A stretch of DNA of 34,071 bases from Clostridia bacterium (GTDB lineage Bacteria > Bacillota > Clostridia > Oscillospirales > CAG-272), in the NCBI GenBank assembly GCA_017407225.1, contig JAFQWY010000189.1:1-34071 (forward strand), written 5' to 3'. Positions within the stretch are counted from its first letter, which is position 1. Each line of letters opens with the position of its first letter. Shown here in pieces: positions 7,145 through 15,539 of the stretch. The notes under the pieces are model-generated. The model did not search any database. It saw only the letters and a program-made list of their open reading frames with translations, and was not told the origin of the DNA. A program made the translations under genes and the position numbers.

Positions 7145-8251
7145 ATGACAATGGGTGAAATCATACGCAGGCTCAGACGGGAGCAGGGCGTGACGCAGGA
7201 GATGCTGGCGGAATATCTGGGCATCACCTATCAGGCGGTATCCAAATGGGAGAACAACACCGGACTTCCGGATATTTCCCTGATCGTGCCGCTTTCCAAT
7301 TTTTTCGGCGTGTCCCCGGATGTGCTGTTCGGATGGACGGCGGAAACGGAACGGGCGGATGTACAGCGGTATCATGAACAGTCGGCAGAAGCCATGAAAA
7401 ACGGCACTCTTGATGAGGAACTGAAGCTGTGGCGTGCGGCTTCGGAGAAGTATCCGAAGAATTATACCTGTATGCAGAGGCTGATGGCTGCGCTGTATCT
7501 GTCGGCTGTCAGCGGAAAGATTGAAGAAGGACGAACCCGGGATGAGATGCTCACAGAAGCACTGGAACTGGGACAGCGGATTCTGGACGACTGCCGGGAT
7601 GAAGAAATCGCAGGATCGGCGCGCCAGTTGATGGTGTATATCTGTTCCGATGAGCAGAGCGTGTGCTTTGACAGAGAAAAAGCGGTTGCCATGTCGGAAA
7701 AGGCATCGGATATTCATGTCTGCCGGCAGTTTCTGCTGCGGTTTGCATATGAAAGAGGATCGGCGGAATACCGGAAAGCCAATCAGGAGCTTCTTGTGAC
7801 CAGTATCCATACCGCCGCCGACATCATGGCACGGGATCTGGATTATATAAATCCGGAGGAGAAGATTCACGCAGTGAAATCCGCACTGGTATTGTGGGAT
7901 ACGCTGTTTGATGACGGAAACTATCTCTTCTACAGCGGAACGGTGCGGGGACTCTGGATCACACTGGCGGGATGTTATACGGAAACCGGCGAATACGACC
8001 TTGCTGTGGATGCACTGGAAAAGGCATATGAGATTCTCAGGTACTCCGAAAATCTTGAGCCAACCGAGCAGCACTATACCAGCCTGTTCCAGAATGTGCT
8101 GACCCATACACCCGGCGACTGCGCCAAAACCTACACCGAAAGCGAGCGGGAACTGTTTGTCAGCCATCTGACACAGGAAGCATTCGAACCACTGAAGGAA
8201 AATGCAAGGTATGCACAGCTTGTCAGAAAATGTGCCATTCACAATGCATAA
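7145..8251 (+). CDS. XRE-family transcriptional regulator with helical C-terminal domain
   Basis: A 368-aa DNA-binding regulator. Residues 1-65 are a Cro/C1-type helix-turn-helix: MGEIIRRLRREQGVTQEMLA, then GITYQAVSKWENNTGLPDIS with the recognition helix, ending in FFGVSPDVLFGW. The remaining 300 residues are helical and resemble TPR-type repeats (LKLWRAASEKYPKNYTCMQR, LAGCYTETGEYDLAVDALEKAY), a layout used by Clostridia XRE proteins that sense a ligand or peptide. AAGGAG lies 8-9 nt before the ATG at 7145. The gene is divergent from the beta-helix protein gene and lies just upstream of the ABC sugar importer operon, separated by its own terminator. Control of either neighbour is plausible but not shown. 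Confidence 0.88.
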   Translation: MTMGEIIRRLRREQGVTQEMLAEYLGITYQAVSKWENNTGLPDISLIVPLSNFFGVSPDVLFGWTAETERADVQRYHEQSAEAMKNGTLDEELKLWRAASEKYPKNYTCMQRLMAALYLSAVSGKIEEGRTRDEMLTEALELGQRILDDCRDEEIAGSARQLMVYICSDEQSVCFDREKAVAMSEKASDIHVCRQFLLRFAYERGSAEYRKANQELLVTSIHTAADIMARDLDYINPEEKIHAVKSALVLWDTLFDDGNYLFYSGTVRGLWITLAGCYTETGEYDLAVDALEKAYEILRYSENLEPTEQHYTSLFQNVLTHTPGDCAKTYTESERELFVSHLTQEAFEPLKENARYAQLVRKCAIHNA

Positions 8252-8264
8252 CGCATAATGTCAG

Positions 8265-8303
8265 AGCCGGACTTTTGCTCACAGAGCGGGAGTCCGGCTT
8301 TTT
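8265..8303 (+). terminator. intrinsic terminator of the XRE regulator gene
   Basis: AGCCGGACT (8265-8273) pairs perfectly with AGTCCGGCT (8291-8299) and is followed by a run of five T. It lies 14 nt after the stop codon. Confidence 0.88.
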
Positions 8304-8324
8304 CTGCGAAATCATGACAGAATC

Positions 8325-8353
8325 TTGAACATCCGGAAAACTTATGTTATAAT
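8325..8353 (+). promoter_or_regulatory. promoter of the ABC sugar importer operon
   Basis: TTGAAC (8325-8330), 17 bp, TATAAT (8348-8353). Transcription would start near 8360. This rules out an upstream in-frame start at 8325 for the ATPase and supports the ATG at 8391. Confidence 0.82.
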
Positions 8354-8366
8354 GAAGAAAATCATT
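8351..8366. promoter_or_regulatory. candidate operator over the transcription start of the ABC operon
   Basis: AATGA (8351-8355) and TCATT (8362-8366) form an inverted repeat with a 6-nt spacer, overlapping the end of the -10 box and the expected start site. That is a usual place for a repressor site, and the XRE regulator next door is one candidate. The repeat is short and AT-rich, so chance is possible. Confidence 0.3.
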
Positions 8367-8390
8367 CATACAACAAAAGGACGGCGAACC

Positions 8391-9491
8391 ATGAAAGTTG
8401 TATTGCAGAATCTGACGAAAAAATTCCCCAACCGGAACAAAAAAATCAAAACCGACGTGATAGCGGTGGACAATTTCGATTTCACCATCCCCGACGGCGA
8501 GCTGATCGGGCTTCTCGGTCCCTCCGGATGCGGCAAAAGCACCACGCTGAACCTCATCAGCGGACTTCTCAAGCCCACCTCCGGCAAAATCATCTTCGGC
8601 GACGACGACGTGACCGGACTGCCCCCGGAAAACCGCGGCGTGGGTCTGGTGTTCCAGAATTACGCCCTCTACCCCCACCTCACCGTGCGGCAGAATATCA
8701 TCTTCCCCCTGGAAAATCTCCGGGGCAAGGATAGAATGACCAAGGACGAAATGAACGCAAAGGCACTGGAAATCGCTCGTCTGGTGCAGATTGACGGGCT
8801 GATGGACAGAAAGCCTTCGGAGCTCTCCGGCGGTCAGCAGCAGAGAGTCGCCATCGCAAGAGCCCTTGTGAAAATGCCGAAGGTGCTTCTCCTTGACGAG
8901 CCGCTGTCCAATCTTGACGCCCGGCTGAGACTGCAGACCCGTGAGGAAATCAAGCGCATCCAGCGGGAAACCGGCATCACCACCGTATTCGTCACCCACG
9001 ACCAGGATGAAGCCATGTCCATCTCCGACCGGATCGTGGTCATGAAGGACGGGGTTCTCCAGCAGATCGGCAAGCCTCAGGAGGTCTACGACGAGCCGGT
9101 GAACCAGTTTGTGGCGCAGTTCCTCGGCACGCCGCCCATTTCGATTTACGAAGGATCTGTGAAGAACGGCGGACTGTACATCGGGGACGAACGTGTTCTC
9201 ACGGTCAGCGCACCCGACGGCGACGTGAACGTGGGCATCCGTCCCGAGGGCTACATCCTTGACGAAAACGGTCCCTTCACCTGCAGGCTTCATAACGTGG
9301 AAGTCATGGGACGGGATATCAGCATCGTGTCCTCCCATGAAAAATCCCAGACCCCCATCAACCGTTCCATTATCAGCGCGGAAAACCGTGTGGATCTGTC
9401 CTCGGGAACGGTGAAATTCTCCCTCAAGCCCGCGAAAACCTACCTGTTTGACAAAAAAACCGGCGCGCGGATCCCCTTTGAAGTGAAGTAA
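8391..9491 (+). CDS. ABC sugar transporter ATP-binding subunit, MalK/MsmK/UgpC type
   Basis: A 366-aa ATPase that powers import of an oligosaccharide or related solute at the inner face of the membrane. All nucleotide-binding motifs are intact: Walker A GPSGCGKST (residues 43-51), Q-loop VFQNYALYPHLTV, signature LSGGQQQR, Walker B VLLLDEPLSNLD and H-loop VFVTHDQDEAM. After the NBD a C-terminal regulatory region of about 130 residues (from PPISIYEG on) corresponds to the TOBE/OB domains that define the CUT1 MalK-type subfamily. The start has AAAGGA upstream. It is the first gene of a four-gene operon and is followed 9 nt later by the first permease. CUT1 operons often lack an ATPase and share one encoded elsewhere; here it is included. 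The sugar is not determined. Confidence 0.95.
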   Translation: MKVVLQNLTKKFPNRNKKIKTDVIAVDNFDFTIPDGELIGLLGPSGCGKSTTLNLISGLLKPTSGKIIFGDDDVTGLPPENRGVGLVFQNYALYPHLTVRQNIIFPLENLRGKDRMTKDEMNAKALEIARLVQIDGLMDRKPSELSGGQQQRVAIARALVKMPKVLLLDEPLSNLDARLRLQTREEIKRIQRETGITTVFVTHDQDEAMSISDRIVVMKDGVLQQIGKPQEVYDEPVNQFVAQFLGTPPISIYEGSVKNGGLYIGDERVLTVSAPDGDVNVGIRPEGYILDENGPFTCRLHNVEVMGRDISIVSSHEKSQTPINRSIISAENRVDLSSGTVKFSLKPAKTYLFDKKTGARIPFEVK

Positions 9492-9500
9492 GGAGGAGCT

Positions 9501-10391
9501 ATGGAAAACCGAAATGCCAGAGCGTGGCTGTACCTGATCCCGGCCATTCTGTTCCTCGCCGTGTTCATGGTATACCCCCTTGTCGATGTGTTCATCTACT
9601 CCTTTGAGGAAGGCTACAACTCCGCGTCCCAGACCTACTCGGGCGTGGGGATGTACAACTATAACTATGTCCTCCGCGATCCCTATTTCCTGCAGGCGGT
9701 GAAGAATACCTTCATTCTGGTTATCATCACCGTACCGCTGTCCACGGGCATAGCGCTTCTGATCTCCGTGGGGCTCTCGTCCATTCAGAAGCTGAAAAAC
9801 CTGTTCCAGACCGTGTACTTCCTGCCCTACGTTACCAATACCCTCGCGGTCGGGCTGGTGTTCATGATCCTCTTCAAGCCCACGGCATACTCGGACGGGC
9901 TGGTGAATCTTCTCATCAACCTGTTCGGCGGACCCTCCGTGGACTTCATTGACGGTCCCTACTGGGCGAAGATGTTCGTGCTGTGCTTCTACACCATCTG
10001 GGTGGTCATGCCCTTCAAGATTCTGATCCTCACCTCAGCCCTCGCGTCCGTGAATCAGGACTACTACAACGCGGCAAAGATCGACGGCACACCCAAGTGG
10101 CGCATCTTCACGAAAATCACCCTGCCCATGATCTCCCCCATGCTGTTCTATCTGGTGATCACCGGCTTCATCGGCGCGTTCAAGGCGTACTCCGATGCGG
10201 TGGCGCTGTTCGGAACCAATCTGAACGCAGCCGGAATGAACACCATCGTAGGCTACGTTTACGATATGCTCTACGGCGACAGCGGCGGATACCCGTCCTT
10301 TGCGTCGGCGGCGGCGATCATTCTCTTCGCCATCGTGCTGACCATCACGGTCATCAATCTGCTGATCTCCAAAAAGCACGTTCACTATTGA
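9501..10391 (+). CDS. ABC sugar transporter permease, MalF/UgpA type
   Basis: A 296-aa integral membrane permease with six hydrophobic helices. The cytoplasmic coupling loop (EAA motif) that contacts the ATPase is at residues 188-213 (YYNAAKIDGTPKWRIF then KITLPMISP). The first helix YLIPAILFLAVFMVYPLVDV is typical of UgpA/LacF-like CUT1 permeases. AAGGAGGAG directly precedes the ATG, 9 nt after the ATPase stop. It pairs with the permease at 10502 to form the channel. The 110-nt gap to that gene is unusually long for this operon and holds a copy of a palindromic repeat. Confidence 0.95.
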   Translation: MENRNARAWLYLIPAILFLAVFMVYPLVDVFIYSFEEGYNSASQTYSGVGMYNYNYVLRDPYFLQAVKNTFILVIITVPLSTGIALLISVGLSSIQKLKNLFQTVYFLPYVTNTLAVGLVFMILFKPTAYSDGLVNLLINLFGGPSVDFIDGPYWAKMFVLCFYTIWVVMPFKILILTSALASVNQDYYNAAKIDGTPKWRIFTKITLPMISPMLFYLVITGFIGAFKAYSDAVALFGTNLNAAGMNTIVGYVYDMLYGDSGGYPSFASAAAIILFAIVLTITVINLLISKKHVHY

Positions 10392-10428
10392 GCGGGAGGG
10401 ACATACATATGAAATTTAACGTTTGCAC

Positions 10429-10474
10429 ATCCCGCTCCCGAGAATTCCACTGCCGTGAAATTCTCCGAAGTGCG
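10429..10474. repeat. diverged copy of a palindromic repeat inside the ABC operon
   Basis: A hairpin with arms 10440-10450 and 10455-10465 and loop TGCC; ten of eleven positions pair, with a single C-A mismatch. The left edge TCCCGCTCCCGAGAATT and the right edge AAATTCTCC match, in inverted orientation, the duplicated repeat at 28537-28711. The inner helix differs in sequence from those copies but still pairs. A 25-codon reading frame (10409-10486, start MKFNVCTSR) preceded by GGGAGGG crosses it. I treat that frame as a by-product, because the shared bases are read in a different frame in the other copies. Confidence 0.7.
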
Positions 10475-10501
10475 GCAGAAGTTTAAGAAAGGAGGTTCAC
10501 C

Positions 10502-11371
10502 ATGAATACCGACTACGAAAAAATCGAGAAATCAGCGAAAGTGAAAAACAACGCGCGGAACACCGTGGTCTACATCCTGCTGGGACTGTGGGCGCTGATG
10601 GTGCTGTTCCCGTTCTACTGGATGGTGCTGACCTCCGTCAAGAGCTACGGATCCTACAACTCCGAGTACATCCCCAAATTCTTCACCCTGTCCCCCACTT
10701 TGCAGAACTACATTGATGCCTTCACCACGGTGAATCTGGGGCAGTACTTCCTCAACACCATTATCTTCACTGTTGCTACCACGGCAATCATGCTGGTGGT
10801 CATCGTTCCGGCGGCGTTTGCCTTCTCCCGGCTGGAGTTCAGAGGAAAGAATCTGGTGTTCGGGCTGTTTCTCTCCCTGATGATGATCCCCAACGAGCTG
10901 GTCATCATCACCAATTTCACCACCATCACCAATCTGGATCTGCGGAACTCCTTCTGGGGGCTGATTCTCCCCTCGGTAACATCGGTTTTCTATATCTATT
11001 TATTGAAGGAAAACTTCGCACAGATTCCCGATGAGCTGTACTACGCGGCCAAGGTGGACGGCACCTCCGACTTCAAGTACCTGATGAGAGTCATGCTGCC
11101 CATCTCAAAGCCCACCATCATCACCATCACCATCCTCAAGGTCATCGAGTGCTGGAACTCCTACGTCTGGCCCCGACTCATCACCGACGATCCCGCCTAC
11201 TATCTTGTGTCAAACGGCATTCAGGAGATCCGGGAAAACGGCTTCGGGCGTGAGAACATCCCTGCCATGATGGCGGCGGTTGTGGTGATCTCCGTGCCGC
11301 TGGTGGTGCTGTTCCTCATTTTCCGCAAGAAGATCATGGAAGGCGTTGCGAGAGGAGGTACCAAGGGATGA
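10502..11371 (+). CDS. ABC sugar transporter permease, MalG/UgpE type
   Basis: A 289-aa permease with six predicted helices. The EAA coupling motif is at about residues 178-204 (ELYYAAKVDGTSDFKYLMRV then MLPISKP). The segment PFYWMVLTSVKS after the first helix and LPSVTSVFYIYLLKENF before the EAA loop are typical of the MalG-like CUT1 partner. AAAGGAGG lies 6 nt upstream of the ATG. The stop overlaps the start of the binding-protein gene by 4 nt (ATGA), so translation is coupled. It forms the translocation pore with the permease at 9501. Confidence 0.95.
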   Translation: MNTDYEKIEKSAKVKNNARNTVVYILLGLWALMVLFPFYWMVLTSVKSYGSYNSEYIPKFFTLSPTLQNYIDAFTTVNLGQYFLNTIIFTVATTAIMLVVIVPAAFAFSRLEFRGKNLVFGLFLSLMMIPNELVIITNFTTITNLDLRNSFWGLILPSVTSVFYIYLLKENFAQIPDELYYAAKVDGTSDFKYLMRVMLPISKPTIITITILKVIECWNSYVWPRLITDDPAYYLVSNGIQEIRENGFGRENIPAMMAAVVVISVPLVVLFLIFRKKIMEGVARGGTKG

Positions 11372-12957
11372 GAAAACTCTTTTCACTTGCCCTTGCCGCA
11401 GTCATGCTGATCCTCCCCCTCACCGGATGCCACGGATCGAGAGGGCTGCCCGCCTTTGCGGTTCCGGAAGAATTCGATGCCTCCCGGGATTACGAAATCA
11501 CCTTCTGGGCGAAGAACGACACCAACCTGACTCAGGTGGCGATCTACGAAAAGGCCATCGAGGATTTTGAGGCACTCTACCCCAATATCACGGTGAATCT
11601 CCGCCTGTACACCGACTACGGACGGATCTACAACGATGTAATCACCAATATCTCCACAAAAACCACCCCCAACGTGTGCATCACGTACCCCGACCACATC
11701 GCCACCTACATGACCGGCACCAACGTGGTGATTCCGCTGGATGAGCTGTTCACCCACGAAAAATACGGTCTTGGCGGCAGTGAAGTGAAGTTCGATGCCC
11801 CCACGGCGGATGAAATCGTCCCCAAATTCCTTGAGGAATGCATGATCGGGGAAAACCACTACGCTGTGCCCTATATGCGCTCCACGGAAGCCTGCTACAT
11901 CAATAAAACCTTCGTGGAAAAGCTGGGCTATACCGTCCCGGACGTTCTCACATGGGACTGGATCTGGGAGGTAGCCGAAGCCGCAGCCGCAAAGGATGAA
12001 GAGGGAACCTACCTCATCAACGGACAGAAGGTCATGATCCCCTTCCTCTACAAATCCACGGACAACATGATGATCCAGATGCTCCGCCAGCAGGGCGCGG
12101 GCTACTCCACGGAGGACGGGGAAATTCTGATCTTCAACGACACCACCGAGCAGATTCTGAACGACGTTGCCGATGCGGTGCGGTGCGGATCCTTCTCCAC
12201 CTTCAAGATTTCCAGCTATCCCGCCAATTTCCTCAACGCCGGTCAGTGCATCTTCGCCATCGACTCCACGGCCGGAGCAACATGGATGGGATCGGATGCG
12301 CCCCTGATCGACATTGCCGAAGAAAATCTGGTGCAGTTTGAGACCGTTGTCCGCACCATTCCCCAGTACAACCCGGAAAATCCCGTGATGATCTCCCAGG
12401 GACCCTCCATGTGCGTGTTCAACAAGGACGATCCCCAGGAGGTTCTGGCATCCTGGCTGTTCACCCAGTTCATGCTGACCAACGACGTGCAGATTGCCTA
12501 CGCACAGACCGAAGGGTATGTTCCCGTTACCTCAAAGGCGCAGAATTCCGATGTGTATCAGGACTACCTCTCAAGAGAAGGCGAGGACGGAGATCTGTAC
12601 TACGAGATCAAGCTGAAGGCATCCAAGCTCCTGCTGGATCACACGGAAGACACCTTCGTGACCCCGGTGTTCAACGGATCCGCGTCCCTGAGAGATGCGG
12701 CGGGGGCACTGATCGAGAACGTGACCAAGTCCGTGCGCCGGAAGGAAACCGTGGATGAGGCTTATCTCGATGAGCTGTATGCCGATGTGAACTCCCTGTA
12801 CCGTCTGGATCAGAAGAAGGGCGGCACACTGGCTTCCGACGGGGATCTCGGTCCCATGCCCCCGACGGCGGCTGCACTCCTGTCAGCCCTCGGCATCACA
12901 TGGGCGGGAATCCTTTCCTATGTGGGGCATGAAGCTCTGAAGAAGCGCAGAAAGTAA
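11368..12957 (+). CDS. ABC extracellular sugar-binding lipoprotein with C-terminal hydrophobic tail
   Basis: A 529-aa solute-binding lipoprotein that would deliver sugar to the permeases. The signal peptide ends in lipobox L-T-G-C (residues 18-21). The mature part has family-1 (MalE/UgpB-like) features: YEITFWAKNDTNLTQVAIYE near the start, ALYPNITVNLRLYTDYG, and AVPYMRSTEACYINKTFVEK, where substrate-contacting residues usually lie. At 529 aa it is longer than the usual 420-450. The C-terminus is odd: after PPTAAALLSALGITWAGIL comes a short hydrophobic stretch ending in the basic tail KKRRK, like a second membrane anchor or sorting-signal tail. Dual anchoring would be unusual for a lipoprotein. 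It is the last gene of the operon, overlaps the permease stop by 4 nt, and is followed by a strong terminator. Confidence 0.92.
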   Translation: MRKLFSLALAAVMLILPLTGCHGSRGLPAFAVPEEFDASRDYEITFWAKNDTNLTQVAIYEKAIEDFEALYPNITVNLRLYTDYGRIYNDVITNISTKTTPNVCITYPDHIATYMTGTNVVIPLDELFTHEKYGLGGSEVKFDAPTADEIVPKFLEECMIGENHYAVPYMRSTEACYINKTFVEKLGYTVPDVLTWDWIWEVAEAAAAKDEEGTYLINGQKVMIPFLYKSTDNMMIQMLRQQGAGYSTEDGEILIFNDTTEQILNDVADAVRCGSFSTFKISSYPANFLNAGQCIFAIDSTAGATWMGSDAPLIDIAEENLVQFETVVRTIPQYNPENPVMISQGPSMCVFNKDDPQEVLASWLFTQFMLTNDVQIAYAQTEGYVPVTSKAQNSDVYQDYLSREGEDGDLYYEIKLKASKLLLDHTEDTFVTPVFNGSASLRDAAGALIENVTKSVRRKETVDEAYLDELYADVNSLYRLDQKKGGTLASDGDLGPMPPTAAALLSALGITWAGILSYVGHEALKKRRK

Positions 12958-12971
12958 TCCGTATAACTCCG

Positions 12972-13010
12972 AAAGGACTGCCGTATCTTCCCGGATACCG
13001 CAGTCCTTTT
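12972..13010 (+). terminator. intrinsic terminator of the ABC operon
   Basis: AAAGGACTGC and GTATC pair with GATAC and GCAGTCCTTT around the loop, with a small C-C bulge pair, and end in TTTT. The hairpin starts 14 nt after the binding-protein stop. Confidence 0.88.
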
Positions 13011-13097
13011 ACTATATATAGTATCATCCGCCGCAAAACGCACAATTTATGCCCATAGTTTCCGGTAAAATTCCGCAGAATAATCAAGAGAATCTCA

Positions 13098-13126
13098 TTG
13101 ACAAATCCACGTAAATCCTGTATAAT
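13098..13126 (+). promoter_or_regulatory. perfect-consensus sigma-A promoter of pflBA
   Basis: TTGACA (13098-13103), 17 bp, TATAAT (13121-13126). Transcription would start near 13133, giving a leader of about 175 nt that contains the riboswitch. Confidence 0.9.
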
Positions 13127-13150
13127 AGTGCCGTAAAGAAGAATATCGAC

Positions 13151-13235
13151 CGTGCTGCAATACTGACGGATATTGCGGATCACCGCAGGGGAATGCAGCG
13201 CGTATTGGGATCATCCCTCGCCGACCGTCTGGGCA
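13151..13235 (+). promoter_or_regulatory. ZTP riboswitch aptamer (pfl motif)
   Basis: The leader has the parts of the ZTP/pfl aptamer in order. P1 is a 9-bp helix, 13151-13159 (CGTGCTGCA) with 13194-13202 (TGCAGCGCG). Inside it are a conserved-type CTGACG side, the P2 hairpin TGCGG-ATCA-CCGCA (13174-13187) and the GGGGAA joining strand. After a linker with a small GGGA/TCCC hairpin comes the hallmark 3' element CCGTCTGGGCA (13225-13235). This class is known to bind ZTP/ZMP, purine intermediates that build up when 10-formyl-tetrahydrofolate is short, and usually turns genes on. PFL makes formate, the source of the formyl group, so the match of sensor and gene is expected. The class was first named for its place upstream of pfl genes. 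Confidence 0.9.
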
Positions 13236-13268
13236 TTTCAGTTTTATAGAGCTGATCTGCCTTTTTTT
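13232..13268 (+). terminator. riboswitch-controlled intrinsic terminator
   Basis: GGCA-TT-TCAG (13232-13241) pairs with CTGA-TC-TGCC (13252-13261), apart from the central 2x2 mismatch, and is followed by seven T (13262-13268). Its 5' arm begins with the GGCA that ends the aptamer's conserved CCGTCTGGGCA. Aptamer and terminator are therefore mutually exclusive, as expected for an ON switch. Confidence 0.85.
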
Positions 13269-13307
13269 CGTACAGGGCAGGTCGGCATACAGACAGGAGA
13301 ATTGACT

Positions 13308-15539
13308 ATGGAACACAAGAACTGGACCGGCTTCCGCGGCGGAGCATGGCAGAACGAAATCAACGTACGGGATTTTATCCAGCAGAACTATACCGAATAC
13401 ACCGGGGACAGCGCGTTCCTCGCAGAAGCTACCCCCAGAACCCAGGCACTGATGAAGAAGCTGGAGGCACTGTTCGCCCTCGAGCGTCAGTTCGGCGGCG
13501 TGCTGGATATCGACACCGCTACCGTATCCTCCCTGACCGCTTACTCCCCCGGATACATCGACAAGGACAACGAAATCATCGTGGGCATGCAGACCAACCG
13601 TCCCCTGAAGCGGGGCGTGAATCCCTTCGGCGGCATGAGAATGGTACGTCAGGCCTGCGAAGCATACGGCTATCAGCTGAGCCGCAAGGTGGAGGAAGAA
13701 TTCCGCTACCGCACCACCCACAACGACGGCGTATACCGCGCTTATACCGATGAAATGCGTGCGGCGAGAAAATCCCACGTCATCACCGGTCTGCCGGATG
13801 CCTACGGACGGGGACGCATCATCGGCGACTACCGCAGAGTTGCCCTCTACGGCGTGGACAAGCTGATCGAAGAAAAAACCAAGGACAAGAAGGCTCTGGG
13901 CGACTTCCTGCTGGATTCTCCCCAGATCCGCCTGAACGAAGAGCTGTATCAGCAGATCTCCTTCCTCAAGTACATGAAGGAAATGGCTGCCATGTACGGC
14001 TTCGATATCAGCGAACCGGCATCCAATGCGAGAGAAGCCATCCAGTGGACTTATTTTGCTTATCTGGGCGCCATCAAGGAACAGAACGGTGCGGCAATGT
14101 CCCTCGGCCGTGTGTCCACCTTCTTCGATATCTACATTGAACGGGACATCGCAGCCGGCACTCTCACCGAGGAAGGCGCACAGGAGCTCATGGACGACTT
14201 TGTCATGAAGCTCCGCATTGCCCGTCACCTGAGAACCCCCGAATACAACGAACTCTTCGGCGGCGACCCCATGTGGATCACCGAAGCGGTTGGCGGCATG
14301 GGCGAGGACGGACGTACTCTCGTCACCAAGAACAGCTACCGTGTCCTCAACACCCTCTACACTCTCGGCTCCTCCCCCGAACCCAACCTGACCGTGCTCT
14401 GGTCCCGTGCTCTGCCCGAATCCTTCAAGAAGTTCTGCGCCAAGGTTTCCGCCGACACCGACTCCATCCAGTACGAAAACGACGACCTGATGCGCCCCAT
14501 CTACGGCGACGACTACGCCATTGCCTGCTGTGTTTCCGCTATGCAGGTGGGCAAGCAGATGCAGTTCTTCGGCGCGCGCTGCAACCTTGCCAAGCTGCTT
14601 CTCATCGCCATCAACGGCGGCTACGATACCACCAGCGGCATCCACATCGGTCCTCAGATGGACGTTCTCACCGGCGACAAGCTGGACTTCGACACCGTCA
14701 TGGAACGGTACCAGATCTACATCGAATGGCTGTCCAAGCTGTACGTGAACACCATGAATGTCATTCACTACATGCACGACAAGTACGCCTACGAAAAGAC
14801 CCAGATGGCCCTTCACGACACCAACGTGACCCGCTTCATGGCATTCGGCATCGCAGGTCTGTCCGTGGTGGCCGACTCCCTCAGTGCCATCAAATTTGCA
14901 AATGTAAAGCCCGTTTCAAACGATCAGGGCTACATCACCGACTTCATCACCAAAGGCGACTTCCCCAAGTACGGCAACGATGACGACCGGGTTGACCTGA
15001 TCGCAAAGGATATGGCGCACCGCATGATTACCGAACTGAGAAAGACTCCCACCTACCGCGGCGCAATCCACACCCTCTCCGTGCTGACCATCACCTCTAA
15101 TGTCTCCTACGGCAAGCATACCGGCGCTACCCCCGACGGCAGAAAGGCATCCCAGCCCTTCGCGCCCGGCGCAAATCCCATGCACAACCGGGAAGAAAAC
15201 GGCGCTCTTGCCTCCCTCAACTCCGTGGCGAAGATCAGCTACGACGACTGCCGCGACGGTATCTCCAACACCTTCTCCATCACCCCCGAAGCACTGGGAC
15301 GCACCGAGGAAGAACGGGTTTCCAACCTTGTCTCCATCCTGGACGGCTACTTCGGCAAGATGGCGCACCACATCAACGTCAACGTCATGAACCGGGAAAC
15401 CCTCCTGAAGGCATACGAAAATCCCGAAGCATATCCCAACCTGACCATCCGCGTGTCCGGCTACGCCGTGAACTTCTGCAAGCTGTCCCGCGAACAGCAG
15501 CGTGAGGTCATCAGCCGTACCTTCCACGAAGCATTATGA
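13308..15539 (+). CDS. pflB: pyruvate formate-lyase
   Basis: A 743-aa glycyl-radical enzyme that splits pyruvate with CoA into acetyl-CoA and formate without oxygen. The catalytic cysteine pair is Cys407-Cys408 in [20 protein letters not shown]. The glycyl radical residue is Gly718 in [10 protein letters not shown], 25 residues from the C-terminus. Both motifs match the E. coli enzyme closely, and the length is near its 760 aa. The N-terminal [19 protein letters not shown] is also characteristic. I chose the ATG at 13308 because AGGAG lies just upstream and because longer readings run into the riboswitch. The stop overlaps the start of the activase by 4 nt. Expression is predicted to depend on the ZTP riboswitch, linking fermentation to one-carbon supply. 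Confidence 0.97.
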   Translation: MEHKNWTGFRGGAWQNEINVRDFIQQNYTEYTGDSAFLAEATPRTQALMKKLEALFALERQFGGVLDIDTATVSSLTAYSPGYIDKDNEIIVGMQTNRPLKRGVNPFGGMRMVRQACEAYGYQLSRKVEEEFRYRTTHNDGVYRAYTDEMRAARKSHVITGLPDAYGRGRIIGDYRRVALYGVDKLIEEKTKDKKALGDFLLDSPQIRLNEELYQQISFLKYMKEMAAMYGFDISEPASNAREAIQWTYFAYLGAIKEQNGAAMSLGRVSTFFDIYIERDIAAGTLTEEGAQELMDDFVMKLRIARHLRTPEYNELFGGDPMWITEAVGGMGEDGRTLVTKNSYRVLNTLYTLGSSPEPNLTVLWSRALPESFKKFCAKVSADTDSIQYENDDLMRPIYGDDYAIACCVSAMQVGKQMQFFGARCNLAKLLLIAINGGYDTTSGIHIGPQMDVLTGDKLDFDTVMERYQIYIEWLSKLYVNTMNVIHYMHDKYAYEKTQMALHDTNVTRFMAFGIAGLSVVADSLSAIKFANVKPVSNDQGYITDFITKGDFPKYGNDDDRVDLIAKDMAHRMITELRKTPTYRGAIHTLSVLTITSNVSYGKHTGATPDGRKASQPFAPGANPMHNREENGALASLNSVAKISYDDCRDGISNTFSITPEALGRTEEERVSNLVSILDGYFGKMAHHINVNVMNRETLLKAYENPEAYPNLTIRVSGYAVNFCKLSREQQREVISRTFHEAL

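Noticed and set aside
10409..10486. 25-codon gene with a good ribosome binding site between the two permeases
   Set aside because: It overlaps the palindromic repeat, whose shared bases fall in a different frame in the other copies, so the frame is probably accidental. Ribosome profiling could reopen this.
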